From: Chromatiales bacterium | GTDB lineage: Bacteria > Pseudomonadota > Gammaproteobacteria > Steroidobacterales > GCA-2729495 | NCBI GenBank assembly: GCA_002729495.1 | Contig: PBYE01000088.1 | Coordinates: 1-58,975, forward strand | Direction: 5' to 3' | DNA length: 58,975 bases | Shown here: positions 1 to 8,459 of the stretch, piece after piece | Layout of the letters: each line of letters starts with the position of its first letter | Position numbering within the stretch: position 1 is the stretch's first letter | Made by a program: the position numbers and the translations under genes | Notes under the pieces: generated by a model | What the model was told of the DNA's origin: nothing | The model's input: the letters and a program-made list of their open reading frames with translations, nothing else | The model's database searches: none

Positions 1-148
1 CCGCAGCATTCCGCTGGGCGAGGAGGGCTACAACAGCCTGATGCCCTGGACGATGTACGCGGACATGACCGATGCTGACCTCGGCGCGATTTATACTTTT
101 CTGATGCAATCGGAACCGCGGAGCAACAAGGTTACGATTTACGAGTAA
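1..148 (+). CDS. Cytochrome c family protein, C-terminal end (partial)
   Basis: The window opens inside a reading frame of 48 codons that starts at base 2 and ends with TAA at 146-148. The peptide contains MPWTMYADMTD followed by DLGAIYTFL and ends in a short polar tail. This matches the C-terminal part of class I c-type cytochromes, where a methionine is the distal haem ligand and a helix of the DL.AIYAYL type closes the fold. The haem-binding CXXCH motif would lie upstream and is not visible. Such proteins carry electrons in the periplasm and could take electrons from the PQQ dehydrogenase encoded nearby, but that link is inference. The gene converges on the metallo-hydrolase gene that ends at 162. 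Confidence 0.6.
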   Translation, partial: RSIPLGEEGYNSLMPWTMYADMTDADLGAIYTFLMQSEPRSNKVTIYE

Positions 149-161
149 ATCCGGCGCTATC

Positions 162-1166
162 TTACTCCCCGGTAATCGCCAGGGCCGTCATCCGCTGCAT
201 CAGGATGCGCATCTTCTCCGGGTCGTAGCCGCTGATCTTGTCTTTCAGCAGGCCTTTCTCGACGATCCTGTCGGGGACGTCTTCAGGCGCCGTACCCAGC
301 GCAAGCTCATCGCGCGCCGCGCTGGTAACTGCTTTCCATAGACCGAACTTCTGCTCAACAATGGTTGCCGGGCCCGTGGTGCCCTTAACAATCATCGGCC
401 TATTGGTAACAGGGTCGAATGAACCCGACATGTGCCCGCCGATGATCGTTTCAATGCCGCGCTCTTCGACCAGTGCCTGCAGCTGGGTGAAATAACGCAC
501 CATGTGCCACGGCCGGTCTTCGGAAATCGCGGGGTTATAGAACATTGTCCAGCCGTCCGGCGGGTTCGCGAGATCCGTCAGGAACAGCTGGTTCGACGAT
601 TCAATCAGCATCACTACCAGGCAGTTGTCGTGCGACGGGCCGAAATAAAACAGCTCTACTGCATCGCCGCCCAGTTCTATCTTGTAGTAGTCATCAAAAG
701 TAACGTCCGGCATCACGACGTCCGGGTTAGGGTTCTCTTCGAGGTTCGCTTTACAGGTTTCCTGGGAGATAAAAGCTGCACCCTCGTCCTTGAACACCTG
801 TCCGCCGGCCACATGGTCGTAGTGCGAGTGTGAGTAGGCGACGTACTTCACGGGCTTGTCGGTGATCTTGCGGATTTCCCGCTGCATGATCGGCCCGGCC
901 TCGGCGCTCAGCGGATCAGTCGCGATCACTCCCTCGTCAGTAACTACAAAAAAGTTGCGGTAAAAGGAATAGCGGAAGGTGTATACGTTTTCCGCGACCT
1001 GTTCAACCTCCCATAGCTTGAAGGGCATCTTGGTGCCGGGCATCAGCAGCGGCACTTCTCCGTCCGCGTTCAGCCCCGAATGGCCGGTATGACTGGATGC
1101 GTTAGCGACCGCACTCAGTGCTGCAAGAAGAGCAATGGCGATGAGTTTTAGAAATATATGCTTCAT
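162..1166 (-). CDS. Exported metallo-beta-lactamase-fold hydrolase
   Basis: This 334-residue protein has an N-terminal Sec signal peptide with likely cleavage near ANA-SSH. It then has an MBL fold with the metal motif HSHYDH at about residues 113-118, a GPSHDNC motif that supplies a later ligand, and a C-terminal GGHMSG histidine. The fold hydrolyses diverse substrates (lactams, lactones, thioesters), and nothing here identifies the substrate. An ATG two codons further upstream (1172) lies only two or three bases after GGGAG, too close for initiation, so the ATG at 1166 is preferred. That GGGAG overlaps the stop of the upstream paralogue, so the two genes are probably co-translated. The metal motif is complete, unlike in the paralogue. 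Confidence 0.85.
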   Translation of the reverse strand: MKHIFLKLIAIALLAALSAVANASSHTGHSGLNADGEVPLLMPGTKMPFKLWEVEQVAENVYTFRYSFYRNFFVVTDEGVIATDPLSAEAGPIMQREIRKITDKPVKYVAYSHSHYDHVAGGQVFKDEGAAFISQETCKANLEENPNPDVVMPDVTFDDYYKIELGGDAVELFYFGPSHDNCLVVMLIESSNQLFLTDLANPPDGWTMFYNPAISEDRPWHMVRYFTQLQALVEERGIETIIGGHMSGSFDPVTNRPMIVKGTTGPATIVEQKFGLWKAVTSAARDELALGTAPEDVPDRIVEKGLLKDKISGYDPEKMRILMQRMTALAITGE

Positions 1167-1177
1167 TGTCATTCTCC

Positions 1178-2113
1178 CTAGCGGCCCATGTCGTAGTAAC
1201 CGACGAAGCGGCGCATGATGATCGGCAGGTCTTCCTTGCGGTAGCCGTCGTAAGGCTCAAACGGTGTCGTATCTATGGTTTTGATTTTCACGAAACTGTC
1301 GATGCCAATATTTCCGGCATTACGCGCTTCCAGTACCGCATCCAGGATTGTATTCCAGAATCGCCCCTGGTCCGCGATGATGGATGCCGGTGCCACGGGC
1401 GGGGATGGCCGTGTGCCGCCGTTGCCGTCGTCCACATCGCGCACGTGACTCGCCAACACCTGCGTAATGCCCGCGTCTTTCACAAGCGCTTCGACCGAGG
1501 CAAAGAACTCGCTAATATTGTGCGGCTTGATGTAGGGCACGTTGCGGTCATAGGGGAACGATGCGCGTGGCGGTTCGACCAGGTCGACGATCTGTATCAG
1601 TTGCGCCGGTTTGGCGACGAAAACGGTCAGGCAGTCACCGTGCGCCGGGCCGAAGTAATACAGGTCGAGCTTAGCCCCACCCACTGAAACTTCGTACTGA
1701 TCGCTGAAGGTAATGTCCGGCATTACGACGGCCGGATTCGGGTTGTCGACAAAGCGTTCGGCGCAGCGTTCCTGTGCAATCACTTCCGCACCGTCGGCGG
1801 TAAATACTTCGGCGCCGGAAACGCGATCCCAGTGGTAATGCGAATACACCACGTATTTTACGGGCTTGTCCGTAATCGCGGCGATGGCATCGCGATAATT
1901 GCGGGCAGCGTCCGCATTCAGCGGATCGGTCACGATCACGCCGTCGCTGCCAACGAGAAAGAGGCTACGGTTACTGCCGCTCTGGAACAGGTACACCCCG
2001 TCGGCGACCTGTTCGGTGTTGGCCGGCAGCGTGGGTGGTGCCGGTGGGCTGCAGGCATATAAAAGTCCCGCGGTAATCAGGCCCGTGAATGCGCGCATGA
2101 CTGAAGTATTCAT
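1178..2113 (-). CDS. MBL-fold lipoprotein with altered metal motif
   Basis: This 311-residue protein begins with a lipoprotein signal (LLYAC, lipidated Cys21) and has the same MBL-fold layout as the next gene downstream: DGVIVTDPLNADA, then the metal motif region at residues 92-97, then GPAHGDCL and ASHVRD. The motif reads HYHWDR instead of HXHXDH, so the last histidine, normally a ligand of the second metal site, is arginine. It may bind only one metal, or may have lost hydrolase activity. It shares short identical stretches with its neighbour (TDKPVKYV) and is clearly a tandem duplicate. The two genes are 11 bases apart on the same strand and probably form one operon. Confidence 0.83.
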   Translation of the reverse strand: MNTSVMRAFTGLITAGLLYACSPPAPPTLPANTEQVADGVYLFQSGSNRSLFLVGSDGVIVTDPLNADAARNYRDAIAAITDKPVKYVVYSHYHWDRVSGAEVFTADGAEVIAQERCAERFVDNPNPAVVMPDITFSDQYEVSVGGAKLDLYYFGPAHGDCLTVFVAKPAQLIQIVDLVEPPRASFPYDRNVPYIKPHNISEFFASVEALVKDAGITQVLASHVRDVDDGNGGTRPSPPVAPASIIADQGRFWNTILDAVLEARNAGNIGIDSFVKIKTIDTTPFEPYDGYRKEDLPIIMRRFVGYYDMGR

Positions 2114-2259
2114 CCTGGGCGGCCCCCGTTATTGTTGTTGCTGCAGTGCCGGATCGGGTGGCTCTGCATCTGCGGCCGATTATGGCATGGATTGGAGTAT
2201 GCTTCTGTGCAGGCGCGGCCGATTGAACCAGAAGAATACCTTAAGAGGGAGGGTCCGCA

Positions 2260-3003
2260 ATGCCTCAGTTAAGCCTGGTAGCCGGCGGCTTCACGCCGGA
2301 TGATTTTGCCCGCTACATCAAACTTCGGATGGGGGAAGGTGACCCGGTGTACTGGTATGGCATCGGCGATGCCACGACTTTCCCGAAAGGCGATATGTTC
2401 ATGCGTACCGAAGGTTACGACACGGGGAGGTTGCACAGTTTCGACGCCGAGAAGAACGAGGCGGTCGGCTTAATGCGTAAGCTCGTAGTGCTCCGTAACC
2501 CTGTCGATGGCGCAATCATCACCGACCCCGAAGGCAACCCCGCCTGGTTGAACCAGTTTACCTACCAGTTGTTCCGGATGAGATTGCAGGACGGATTCCT
2601 GGTTTACGAAGTGGAGCAGGGCAAGGGCGGCGAGCGCGAGACCGTGAATGATGGCTTTCGCCGTAGCGAGGTGCAGCGCTATGACGGCATGACCGTGTTT
2701 ACGACACCCGTTAACTACACGCTGCCGGCAATTTCCGGCGCGGCCGGGCCGGAACCCGTGTGGGAGAACTATGATTTCATTGAGCGCGAGCACAATGGGG
2801 GCTTGAGCTATGAAGCCATCTGGGCGGGAAACTTTCCGTTGCCACCGTTCATGGGCCCCGGGCGAAGCAGCATGCACGGCTATTTTCAGCGCTACGACAG
2901 TTACAGTGAGATTCCGGCCACGCTGCGCGACTTCGTGGAAGAACATGCGCCGATGTGGAAAGAACCGCCGCGCGACATGGACGAGATTCGAGGACTTCAA
3001 TAA
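2260..3003 (+). CDS. DUF1838 family protein
   Basis: This 247-residue protein has no signal peptide. It has the features of the DUF1838 family: an aromatic-rich stretch PVYWYGIGDA, a segment describing a large lipocalin-like beta structure, and a late FMGPGRSSMHGYF segment. The function of the family is unknown; members often sit near dehydrogenases and hydrolases of secondary or aromatic metabolism. The ATG is preceded by a strong AGAGGGAGG site about 7 bases upstream. It is divergent from the MBL pair and converges on the PQQ dehydrogenase gene. The family assignment rests on recognising conserved segments, not on a search. Confidence 0.7.
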   Translation: MPQLSLVAGGFTPDDFARYIKLRMGEGDPVYWYGIGDATTFPKGDMFMRTEGYDTGRLHSFDAEKNEAVGLMRKLVVLRNPVDGAIITDPEGNPAWLNQFTYQLFRMRLQDGFLVYEVEQGKGGERETVNDGFRRSEVQRYDGMTVFTTPVNYTLPAISGAAGPEPVWENYDFIEREHNGGLSYEAIWAGNFPLPPFMGPGRSSMHGYFQRYDSYSEIPATLRDFVEEHAPMWKEPPRDMDEIRGLQ

Positions 3004-3082
3004 TAGAAAGGCACCGGATTCATTTTCAATTCCTCGCGCCCGCCAATACATACCAGCAGTTGATCAGCATCGGGTTATCCCG

Positions 3083-5065
3083 TTATTTGCCCAGCGCGTA
3101 CGCCAGCACGTAGTCCTTCAGGTTCTCGCGATGGAAGAACTGGTGACCGGCAGAAACAATAACAACATACTGCTTGCCATCGATTTCGTAACTCATCGGG
3201 TTGGCCATCGCTGCGCTCGGGATTTTTACTTCCCAGAGCTTCTCGCCGGTGTCGGTATCGAAAGCACGGAATTTTTCATCTTTCGTCGCGCCGATAAAGA
3301 TCAACCCGCCGCCGGTCACCATCGGGCCGCCCATGGCGGTAATCCCTTCGATCAGGGGCGCTCCCCGGTCTGCATATTCTTCAGTCGCGCCCAGCGGAAC
3401 TTCCCAGCGTACTTCGCCCGCCGCCAGGTCCACGGCAACCAGTTTGCTCCACGGCGGCGCGGTGCACAGCACACCGGAAGGCGAGGCCAGTGGCCCGATC
3501 TGTACCCCGTAACCCGTGCCGGCGATGTAACCGGGCGCACCGCCCGGGCGACCCGCGCCGGGACCGGTCGCTTTCTTCATGTCGAGTTCGGCTTCGGGAA
3601 TTAAGCGGATGTAATCAGCCTGCAAAGAAATATTCGTGACCAGCAAATTACGAGCGGGGTCAAACGCGCCGCCGCCCCAGTTCACGCCACCCCCCGGTTG
3701 CGGGTAAACAATCGTGCCGCCCACACTCAGGGGCTCATAAATTGAACCATGCCTGCGGCTTGCAATGGCGTCGCGACAAAATTCCCGGTCGGCTTCATCG
3801 AGCCCCCAGGCATCGTCCGGTGAAATCTCGGTCGGCGACAATGGTGGTGGCGCGAGCGGGAAGGGTTGTGTTGGCGATAACACTTCACCCGGCAGGCCGT
3901 CTGTTGGTACCGGACGTTCCTCGACGCCGAAAACGGGTTCGCCGCTTTCCCGGTCGAACACCCAGACAAAACCGGCCTTGGTCAGTTGCACGGCGATGTC
4001 CCGGGCTTTTCCACTTCGATTCACTTTCGCCAGTAAAGGTTGCGCCGCCGGGTCGTAATTCCATACATCGTGATGCGTGAACTGAAAATGCCAGACCAGT
4101 TCGCCGGTAGAACCGTTCAGGACGACGAGTGATGTTGCATAACGGTTGTCACCCGGTCGCGTGCCGCCGTAATAATCGGGCGATGCATCGGAGGTTGGTA
4201 CGAACAGCAGTTCGCGTTCCGCGTCCACCGACATGAAAGCCCAGGCGCTCGCCGAGCCGGTGTTTGCGAGCGCTTCGGCGGTCCAGTTCGCCGCTTCGGG
4301 GTCATCTGGGTTACGCGGCACCGGGTCGAACCACCAGCGAAACTCGCCGGTGCGGGCATCGAAACCACGTACGAGTCCCGGGTAGGAGCGCACCTGCTTG
4401 CCTTTCGAGTGCACCGTCGCGCTTAGCGCTACGATGTCGCCCACCACGGCCGGGGGTGCCCAGAACTGCACGGTCTTGATATCGCCCTCGGGTTTAGTTG
4501 CTTTCACCAGCGGGTTCATGTCGACTTCACCGTTTTCGCCGAAGTCGGTACATGGTTTGCCGTTGGTCACATCGACTGCGAACAGACGCCGGTCACTCGT
4601 CGCCGTGTACACACGCCACTCGCAGGCACTGCCGGGATCGGCCTTGTCATCGTGCCAGATGGAAACGCCGCGGCACTTGTACTGGCCGAAGGGTTCGATC
4701 GCGACCATCGGGTCGAAAACCCAGCGCTCTGCACCCGTGGCTGGATCCAGCGCGATAATCCTGTTGAAGTCGGTACAGAATACGAGCGACTGTCCCGCAT
4801 CAACGGGAGTCAGCAACGGGGTTGCGTGCAGGCTGTGGAATGTGAAGGTGCCCTTGGGTACTTTCTCGTCTTCGCCGGTGCGGTAACTCCAGGCCAGTTC
4901 CAGTTGTCCGACATTGTCGCGATTGATCTGGCCGGAGGCGGCATAGCGCATCCCGCCCGGATCGCCGCCGTATGAAATCCAGTCGGATGTTGCCTGGCGG
5001 TCACTGAGTACACTGCAACTCGCTGCCAGTGCCGCCATTAACAACCCGAGTGCTCTTCTCGTCAT
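3083..5065 (-). CDS. PQQ-dependent dehydrogenase lipoprotein (glucose/quinate type)
   Basis: This 660-residue quinoprotein has a lipoprotein signal (LAASC, Cys17). It shows repeated beta-propeller docking motifs of the AXDXXTGXXXW kind, such as ALDPATGAERW, FDARTGEFRW, AVDLAAGEVRW and AFDTDTGEKLW. HHDVWNYDPAAQP matches the HHDLWDYDXPAQP signature of the membrane glucose, quinate and shikimate dehydrogenases, and GGVNWGGGAFDP sits in the PQQ site region. It lacks the N-terminal membrane helices of E. coli Gcd and seems to be held at the membrane by lipid instead. It would oxidise a sugar or alcohol in the periplasm and pass electrons to ubiquinone or a cytochrome c. The substrate is not predictable from sequence. 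It is divergent from the HemF-like gene, 56 bases apart. Confidence 0.88.
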   Translation of the reverse strand: MTRRALGLLMAALAASCSVLSDRQATSDWISYGGDPGGMRYAASGQINRDNVGQLELAWSYRTGEDEKVPKGTFTFHSLHATPLLTPVDAGQSLVFCTDFNRIIALDPATGAERWVFDPMVAIEPFGQYKCRGVSIWHDDKADPGSACEWRVYTATSDRRLFAVDVTNGKPCTDFGENGEVDMNPLVKATKPEGDIKTVQFWAPPAVVGDIVALSATVHSKGKQVRSYPGLVRGFDARTGEFRWWFDPVPRNPDDPEAANWTAEALANTGSASAWAFMSVDAERELLFVPTSDASPDYYGGTRPGDNRYATSLVVLNGSTGELVWHFQFTHHDVWNYDPAAQPLLAKVNRSGKARDIAVQLTKAGFVWVFDRESGEPVFGVEERPVPTDGLPGEVLSPTQPFPLAPPPLSPTEISPDDAWGLDEADREFCRDAIASRRHGSIYEPLSVGGTIVYPQPGGGVNWGGGAFDPARNLLVTNISLQADYIRLIPEAELDMKKATGPGAGRPGGAPGYIAGTGYGVQIGPLASPSGVLCTAPPWSKLVAVDLAAGEVRWEVPLGATEEYADRGAPLIEGITAMGGPMVTGGGLIFIGATKDEKFRAFDTDTGEKLWEVKIPSAAMANPMSYEIDGKQYVVIVSAGHQFFHRENLKDYVLAYALGK

Positions 5066-5121
5066 TTGCTCTTCCCCCTGCTCAGGCAGGATCAGTATAC
5101 TGCGGGCGGGGGTAAGCGGTT

Positions 5122-6009
5122 ATGAAAACCATAAGTAACGACAAGCTTGTTCCACTGCTGGCCACACTTATATATATGTCGTGCGCTACATCATCAATCG
5201 CGACTGCGGCCGAACAGCAACTTACGCCCGAACAAGCCGCATTTGCCGAACGTACCTATGCCTTCATGGACGAGATGGATGCGCTGTACTTCGGCACACT
5301 CGCAAAGCTGAACGGCACCGATGAAGTCGAGGTACTGGATTTCCCCACCGAGTACGGCGACCACAACGTTAACGTGTCGCGCGGCCCCGTGGTGCAGAAA
5401 GCGGGGCGCATGCGGGTGGTGCACAAGAAACCGAAGATGGAATTCCAGGGCAAGCCGATCTGGAGCCGGTTTCTCTCGGTGGACGCGCATCCCGCTTCAC
5501 CAAAGGTCGGTATGCTGCATGCCGCGTTTACGATTAACTTCAAGGAAGACGGCTCGAGCATTGTAGGAGGCTGGGTAGATGTGCTGCCGGGCGCGATGCC
5601 GGCCGGGGACCTGGCACGTTTGAAAGAGGCAATGGACAAAATTTTCAAGAAATACGGCGTCGATCCCGAACCTCATCGCAAGATGAGTTGCGAGGGCAGC
5701 CCCGGGGAGGGCGAGCGACGGCGCGAACCCGCGTGCGTAGGCGGCAGTTTCTACGGCCGTGACATGATGGCGGTTAACACGAAAAACTTTGATTTCATGA
5801 GCGAGTTCTACCGCGAGTTTCTGCTGATCTACCTGGATTTAATCGAGCAGCACCGCGATACGCGGTACACAAATGAAGATCTCGCCAAACAGGACTACAT
5901 GCGGCGTAACTGGCTCGAGGACCGGTTCTTTTCAGACCCATACACGGGTAACGTCGTGCCCTACGAAGTCTGGGCGTTGTCCACGTTGCCGCCGGTGGTG
6001 AAGTTCTAG
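5122..6009 (+). CDS. Exported coproporphyrinogen III oxidase-like protein
   Basis: This 295-residue protein has a Sec signal peptide (cleavage near TATAA). The mature part aligns in order with aerobic coproporphyrinogen oxidase (HemF), as I recall that family: HNVNVSRGPV resembles the FSHVHG region; AHPASPKVGMLH (122-133) resembles VHPHNPYVPTSH; GGWVDVLP (149-156) resembles GGGFDLTP; VGGSFYGRD resembles IGGLFFDDL; and the end, ALSTLPPVVKF, resembles LMSMPPLVRW. Length is close to HemF (about 300). HemF is normally cytosolic in bacteria and decarboxylates coproporphyrinogen III. An exported, divergent version is unusual, and some catalytic positions are replaced, so it may bind or alter another porphyrin or may not be an enzyme. 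The start is supported by GGGGGTAAG upstream. Confidence 0.65.
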   Translation: MKTISNDKLVPLLATLIYMSCATSSIATAAEQQLTPEQAAFAERTYAFMDEMDALYFGTLAKLNGTDEVEVLDFPTEYGDHNVNVSRGPVVQKAGRMRVVHKKPKMEFQGKPIWSRFLSVDAHPASPKVGMLHAAFTINFKEDGSSIVGGWVDVLPGAMPAGDLARLKEAMDKIFKKYGVDPEPHRKMSCEGSPGEGERRREPACVGGSFYGRDMMAVNTKNFDFMSEFYREFLLIYLDLIEQHRDTRYTNEDLAKQDYMRRNWLEDRFFSDPYTGNVVPYEVWALSTLPPVVKF

Positions 6010-6035
6010 GGCGCCTTACCCGGCAAGCCGCATGA

Positions 6036-7070
6036 TCAGGTCAATGCCGGCACGATGTGTTCGCCGATGACCTTGATTGCTTTATCCGGCTCGCCGTAAA
6101 CCTTCAGTGCAACCTGGTTCAGGCCTGCTTTCTCGAAGGTTTTAAAGCGCTCGATCTCTTTATCTATGTCCTCCAGCGCTGAGGCCGAGGTGCCGTGCTC
6201 GACAATCTTATCGATGATCTCGTCAGGCACACCCTCGATATCCGGACTCTTCTTGTAATATGCCTTCGCGAAACTCGAAATGTTGTCGGTGACAATCTTC
6301 GCTTCATCTTCGTCGACTACATCGCGTATGTAGTCCGGGTAAATCGTACCGCGCACGCACAGCCAGATGCGTGCCTCGCGATTGGCCTCGACCGGGTCTT
6401 CTTTCACATGCCATGCCCAGAAGTTGTTTAAGGGGTAGCTTGCCGGACTCACACCGCGTTCTTGTAATACGGGATCGATAATCCCGTGCACCCACTCCAT
6501 GCGCCCGGGCGTAAAGTCACTGACCATCATGCCGTCGGCATAGCGAGCCGCCGATTTAAGCATCTGCGGGCCGTTCACCCCGGCATAGATCATGGGCCGC
6601 GATTGCGTGACCCACGTCGTATCCATCCAACTCAGGGGATACATCTCACCATCAAAGCCGCCGACATGACCGCTGGCCGCCAGGTGCAGAATTTTGATAC
6701 ATTCGCGCATCGCGCGCACCATGCGATCGGGCTTGTAACCCATCGCGCCTGCTGTACCGCCACCACCACCCACGACGATCTGGGCACGACCGTCGGCGAG
6801 TTCGTTCAGGCTTAAAAGCGAAATGGCCATCTTCAGCGGATGCAGTTCGTAGGGGCTAACCGCAATCGGCCCCATGGCGATGTGCTCGGATTGCATGGCG
6901 AAGGGAGTGAAGTTTACAAAAGCGTCACGACCGTTCGCGTTGTTGGCCACCCAGATACCGCCCAGGCCATAGTCCTCGGCGAGCTGGCCGAGGCGCGCGA
7001 ATTCCGCGGCATTCTTGTCGGACTCGATGATGACGTCGATACGCATACGGTTGTGCTGTTTCGGGCTCAC
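6036..7070 (-). CDS. LLM class flavin-dependent oxidoreductase (luciferase-like)
   Basis: This 344-residue protein has a TIM-barrel luciferase-like fold: MRIDVIIESD at the first strand, then MGPIAVSPYELHPLKMA, VGGGGGTAGAMG and a DGMMVSDFTPGRMEW segment near the flavin phosphate site. Members use FMNH2 or reduced F420 to oxidise or reduce small molecules. GTG at 7070 has an AGG about 6 bases upstream; an ATG at 7046 would start exactly at MRIDV, as in the paralogue at 53836-54921, so either start is possible. The two paralogues share SPYELHPLKM/SPWEMHPLKM and a common domain order. The gene has no signal peptide. It converges on the HemF-like gene with 26 bases between. Confidence 0.87.
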   Translation of the reverse strand: MSPKQHNRMRIDVIIESDKNAAEFARLGQLAEDYGLGGIWVANNANGRDAFVNFTPFAMQSEHIAMGPIAVSPYELHPLKMAISLLSLNELADGRAQIVVGGGGGTAGAMGYKPDRMVRAMRECIKILHLAASGHVGGFDGEMYPLSWMDTTWVTQSRPMIYAGVNGPQMLKSAARYADGMMVSDFTPGRMEWVHGIIDPVLQERGVSPASYPLNNFWAWHVKEDPVEANREARIWLCVRGTIYPDYIRDVVDEDEAKIVTDNISSFAKAYYKKSPDIEGVPDEIIDKIVEHGTSASALEDIDKEIERFKTFEKAGLNQVALKVYGEPDKAIKVIGEHIVPALT

Positions 7071-7169
7071 TGCAACCTAGCATGTAGACAGGAGGGTGTC
7101 AGCCCTCGTATCGCTACGCCATGGCAAAAAGATATACAGTATCGGTCAGCCTTGCCGGGGGAAGAGGGC

Positions 7170-8420
7170 GTGAATAAGAAATCTTTGCTGTGGGTGCTAA
7201 CGTCTGCCGTTATTTTGGCGTCCTGCGCCGGCGATGATCACGGTGCCGGCCTGATCAATGAAACCGGGCGCTATACGCTGATGTCTTCGGGCATGGAGCG
7301 CGAATACTACGTACAACTGCCAACCGGCTATGCGCCGGAGGGAGAAGCGCCCCCCCTGCTGATTGCACTGCACGGTGCCGGCGACAGTATCGACGGCTGG
7401 CTCGAAGGAGGCTTCCAGGGCGACGGACTGCTGCGCTTAACCCGTGACGACGCGATCATGGTCATACCCAATGCGCGCGTGAAAGCGGAAGGCCGGCGTA
7501 TCTGGGACCCGGGCACCGAGACCGACTACACCTTCTTCCTGGATCTGCTGGCCGAACTCGATCAGCGAATCACCTACGACAAGCGGCGCATATTCATCAC
7601 GGGCCACAGCGCCGGCGCACTCATGACCCAGGAACTGGGCTGCCGTTTCGGCGACATCGTTCGCGGCATTGCGCCGTCGGCGGGCTCTATCACGTCGAGC
7701 GTTACTCCGCGCTGCACAGGTTCAGTCGCGGTGCTCCATATGCAAAGCGATGCCGACGACATAGTGCCCATGGCCGTCGTAACCGGCACACGCGATCTTT
7801 GGGTCATGTACAACGGTTTCGATGCAGGTAACTCCAGGAGCGGCGTTACCGGGGAATGCGTCGATTACTCGACACCTGGGTCAGCCTACCCGGTGCAGTG
7901 GTGCCTGCATCATTCGACGGCGCATGACGGACACGCATGGTGGGCAAAAGCCGACGAGGTGGCCTGGAATTTCTTCAGCAGTTTGAGCCTGGAAGAGCCG
8001 ACATCAGAGTCGCCGCCCGGCGGCGGCAACGAGCAACTGAAGATCGTGTTCCCGATGACGCTGAGCGTCACCGTCGATTTCCCGGAGGATATGACAAAGG
8101 TATTGCGTGCCGGGCTGTTTCTCTATCCGCAGGGCTCGCAACCGCCGATATCCGGCGCGCCTTTGCATATGCTCAATTCGGCCGTTGAACTGGGCGATCC
8201 GCAGCCAGGTACCCGGCAGTATTTCGACATCCCGGTGAAACTGCCCTCCGCCGAAGTACTGCCCAAGACCTATGCCTTGTTGCTTGCCGTTTACGTCGAG
8301 GGCGGATCGATCCCGATTCCGACACCGGGTGTGGACCTGAGCGTGGTTTACGAGTTGACGATCAATGACCCGGAAGCACCCGTTGTAATCGAGGATGTGC
8401 TGTATCTGCAGACCATTTAG
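7170..8420 (+). CDS. Alpha/beta hydrolase lipoprotein (PHB depolymerase / feruloyl esterase type)
   Basis: This protein is 416 residues if it starts at GTG 7170, which follows GGGGGAAGAGG. The frame is open far upstream, but that part is antisense to the LLM gene. It has a lipoprotein signal (ILASC, Cys19). The alpha/beta hydrolase shows LIALHGAGDS as the oxyanion region, the nucleophile elbow TGHSAGA (Ser147), a late aspartate in SDADDIVP and a catalytic histidine in STAHDGHAWW. This is the order in the LpqC/PHB-depolymerase-like esterases. After about residue 285 comes a proline-rich linker and a roughly 130-residue beta-rich domain I do not recognise. It heads a same-strand block with the beta-propeller lipoprotein and the TonB-dependent receptor. 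Confidence 0.82.
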   Translation: MNKKSLLWVLTSAVILASCAGDDHGAGLINETGRYTLMSSGMEREYYVQLPTGYAPEGEAPPLLIALHGAGDSIDGWLEGGFQGDGLLRLTRDDAIMVIPNARVKAEGRRIWDPGTETDYTFFLDLLAELDQRITYDKRRIFITGHSAGALMTQELGCRFGDIVRGIAPSAGSITSSVTPRCTGSVAVLHMQSDADDIVPMAVVTGTRDLWVMYNGFDAGNSRSGVTGECVDYSTPGSAYPVQWCLHHSTAHDGHAWWAKADEVAWNFFSSLSLEEPTSESPPGGGNEQLKIVFPMTLSVTVDFPEDMTKVLRAGLFLYPQGSQPPISGAPLHMLNSAVELGDPQPGTRQYFDIPVKLPSAEVLPKTYALLLAVYVEGGSIPIPTPGVDLSVVYELTINDPEAPVVIEDVLYLQTI

Positions 8421-8459
8421 CTTTTCTTGAAAATTGGACTGAATATTGGGGATAAACCT

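Noticed and set aside
6840-7169. Upstream extension of the hydrolase reading frame
   Set aside because: It is antisense to the LLM gene; the GTG at 7170 has a good ribosome site and a lipoprotein signal.
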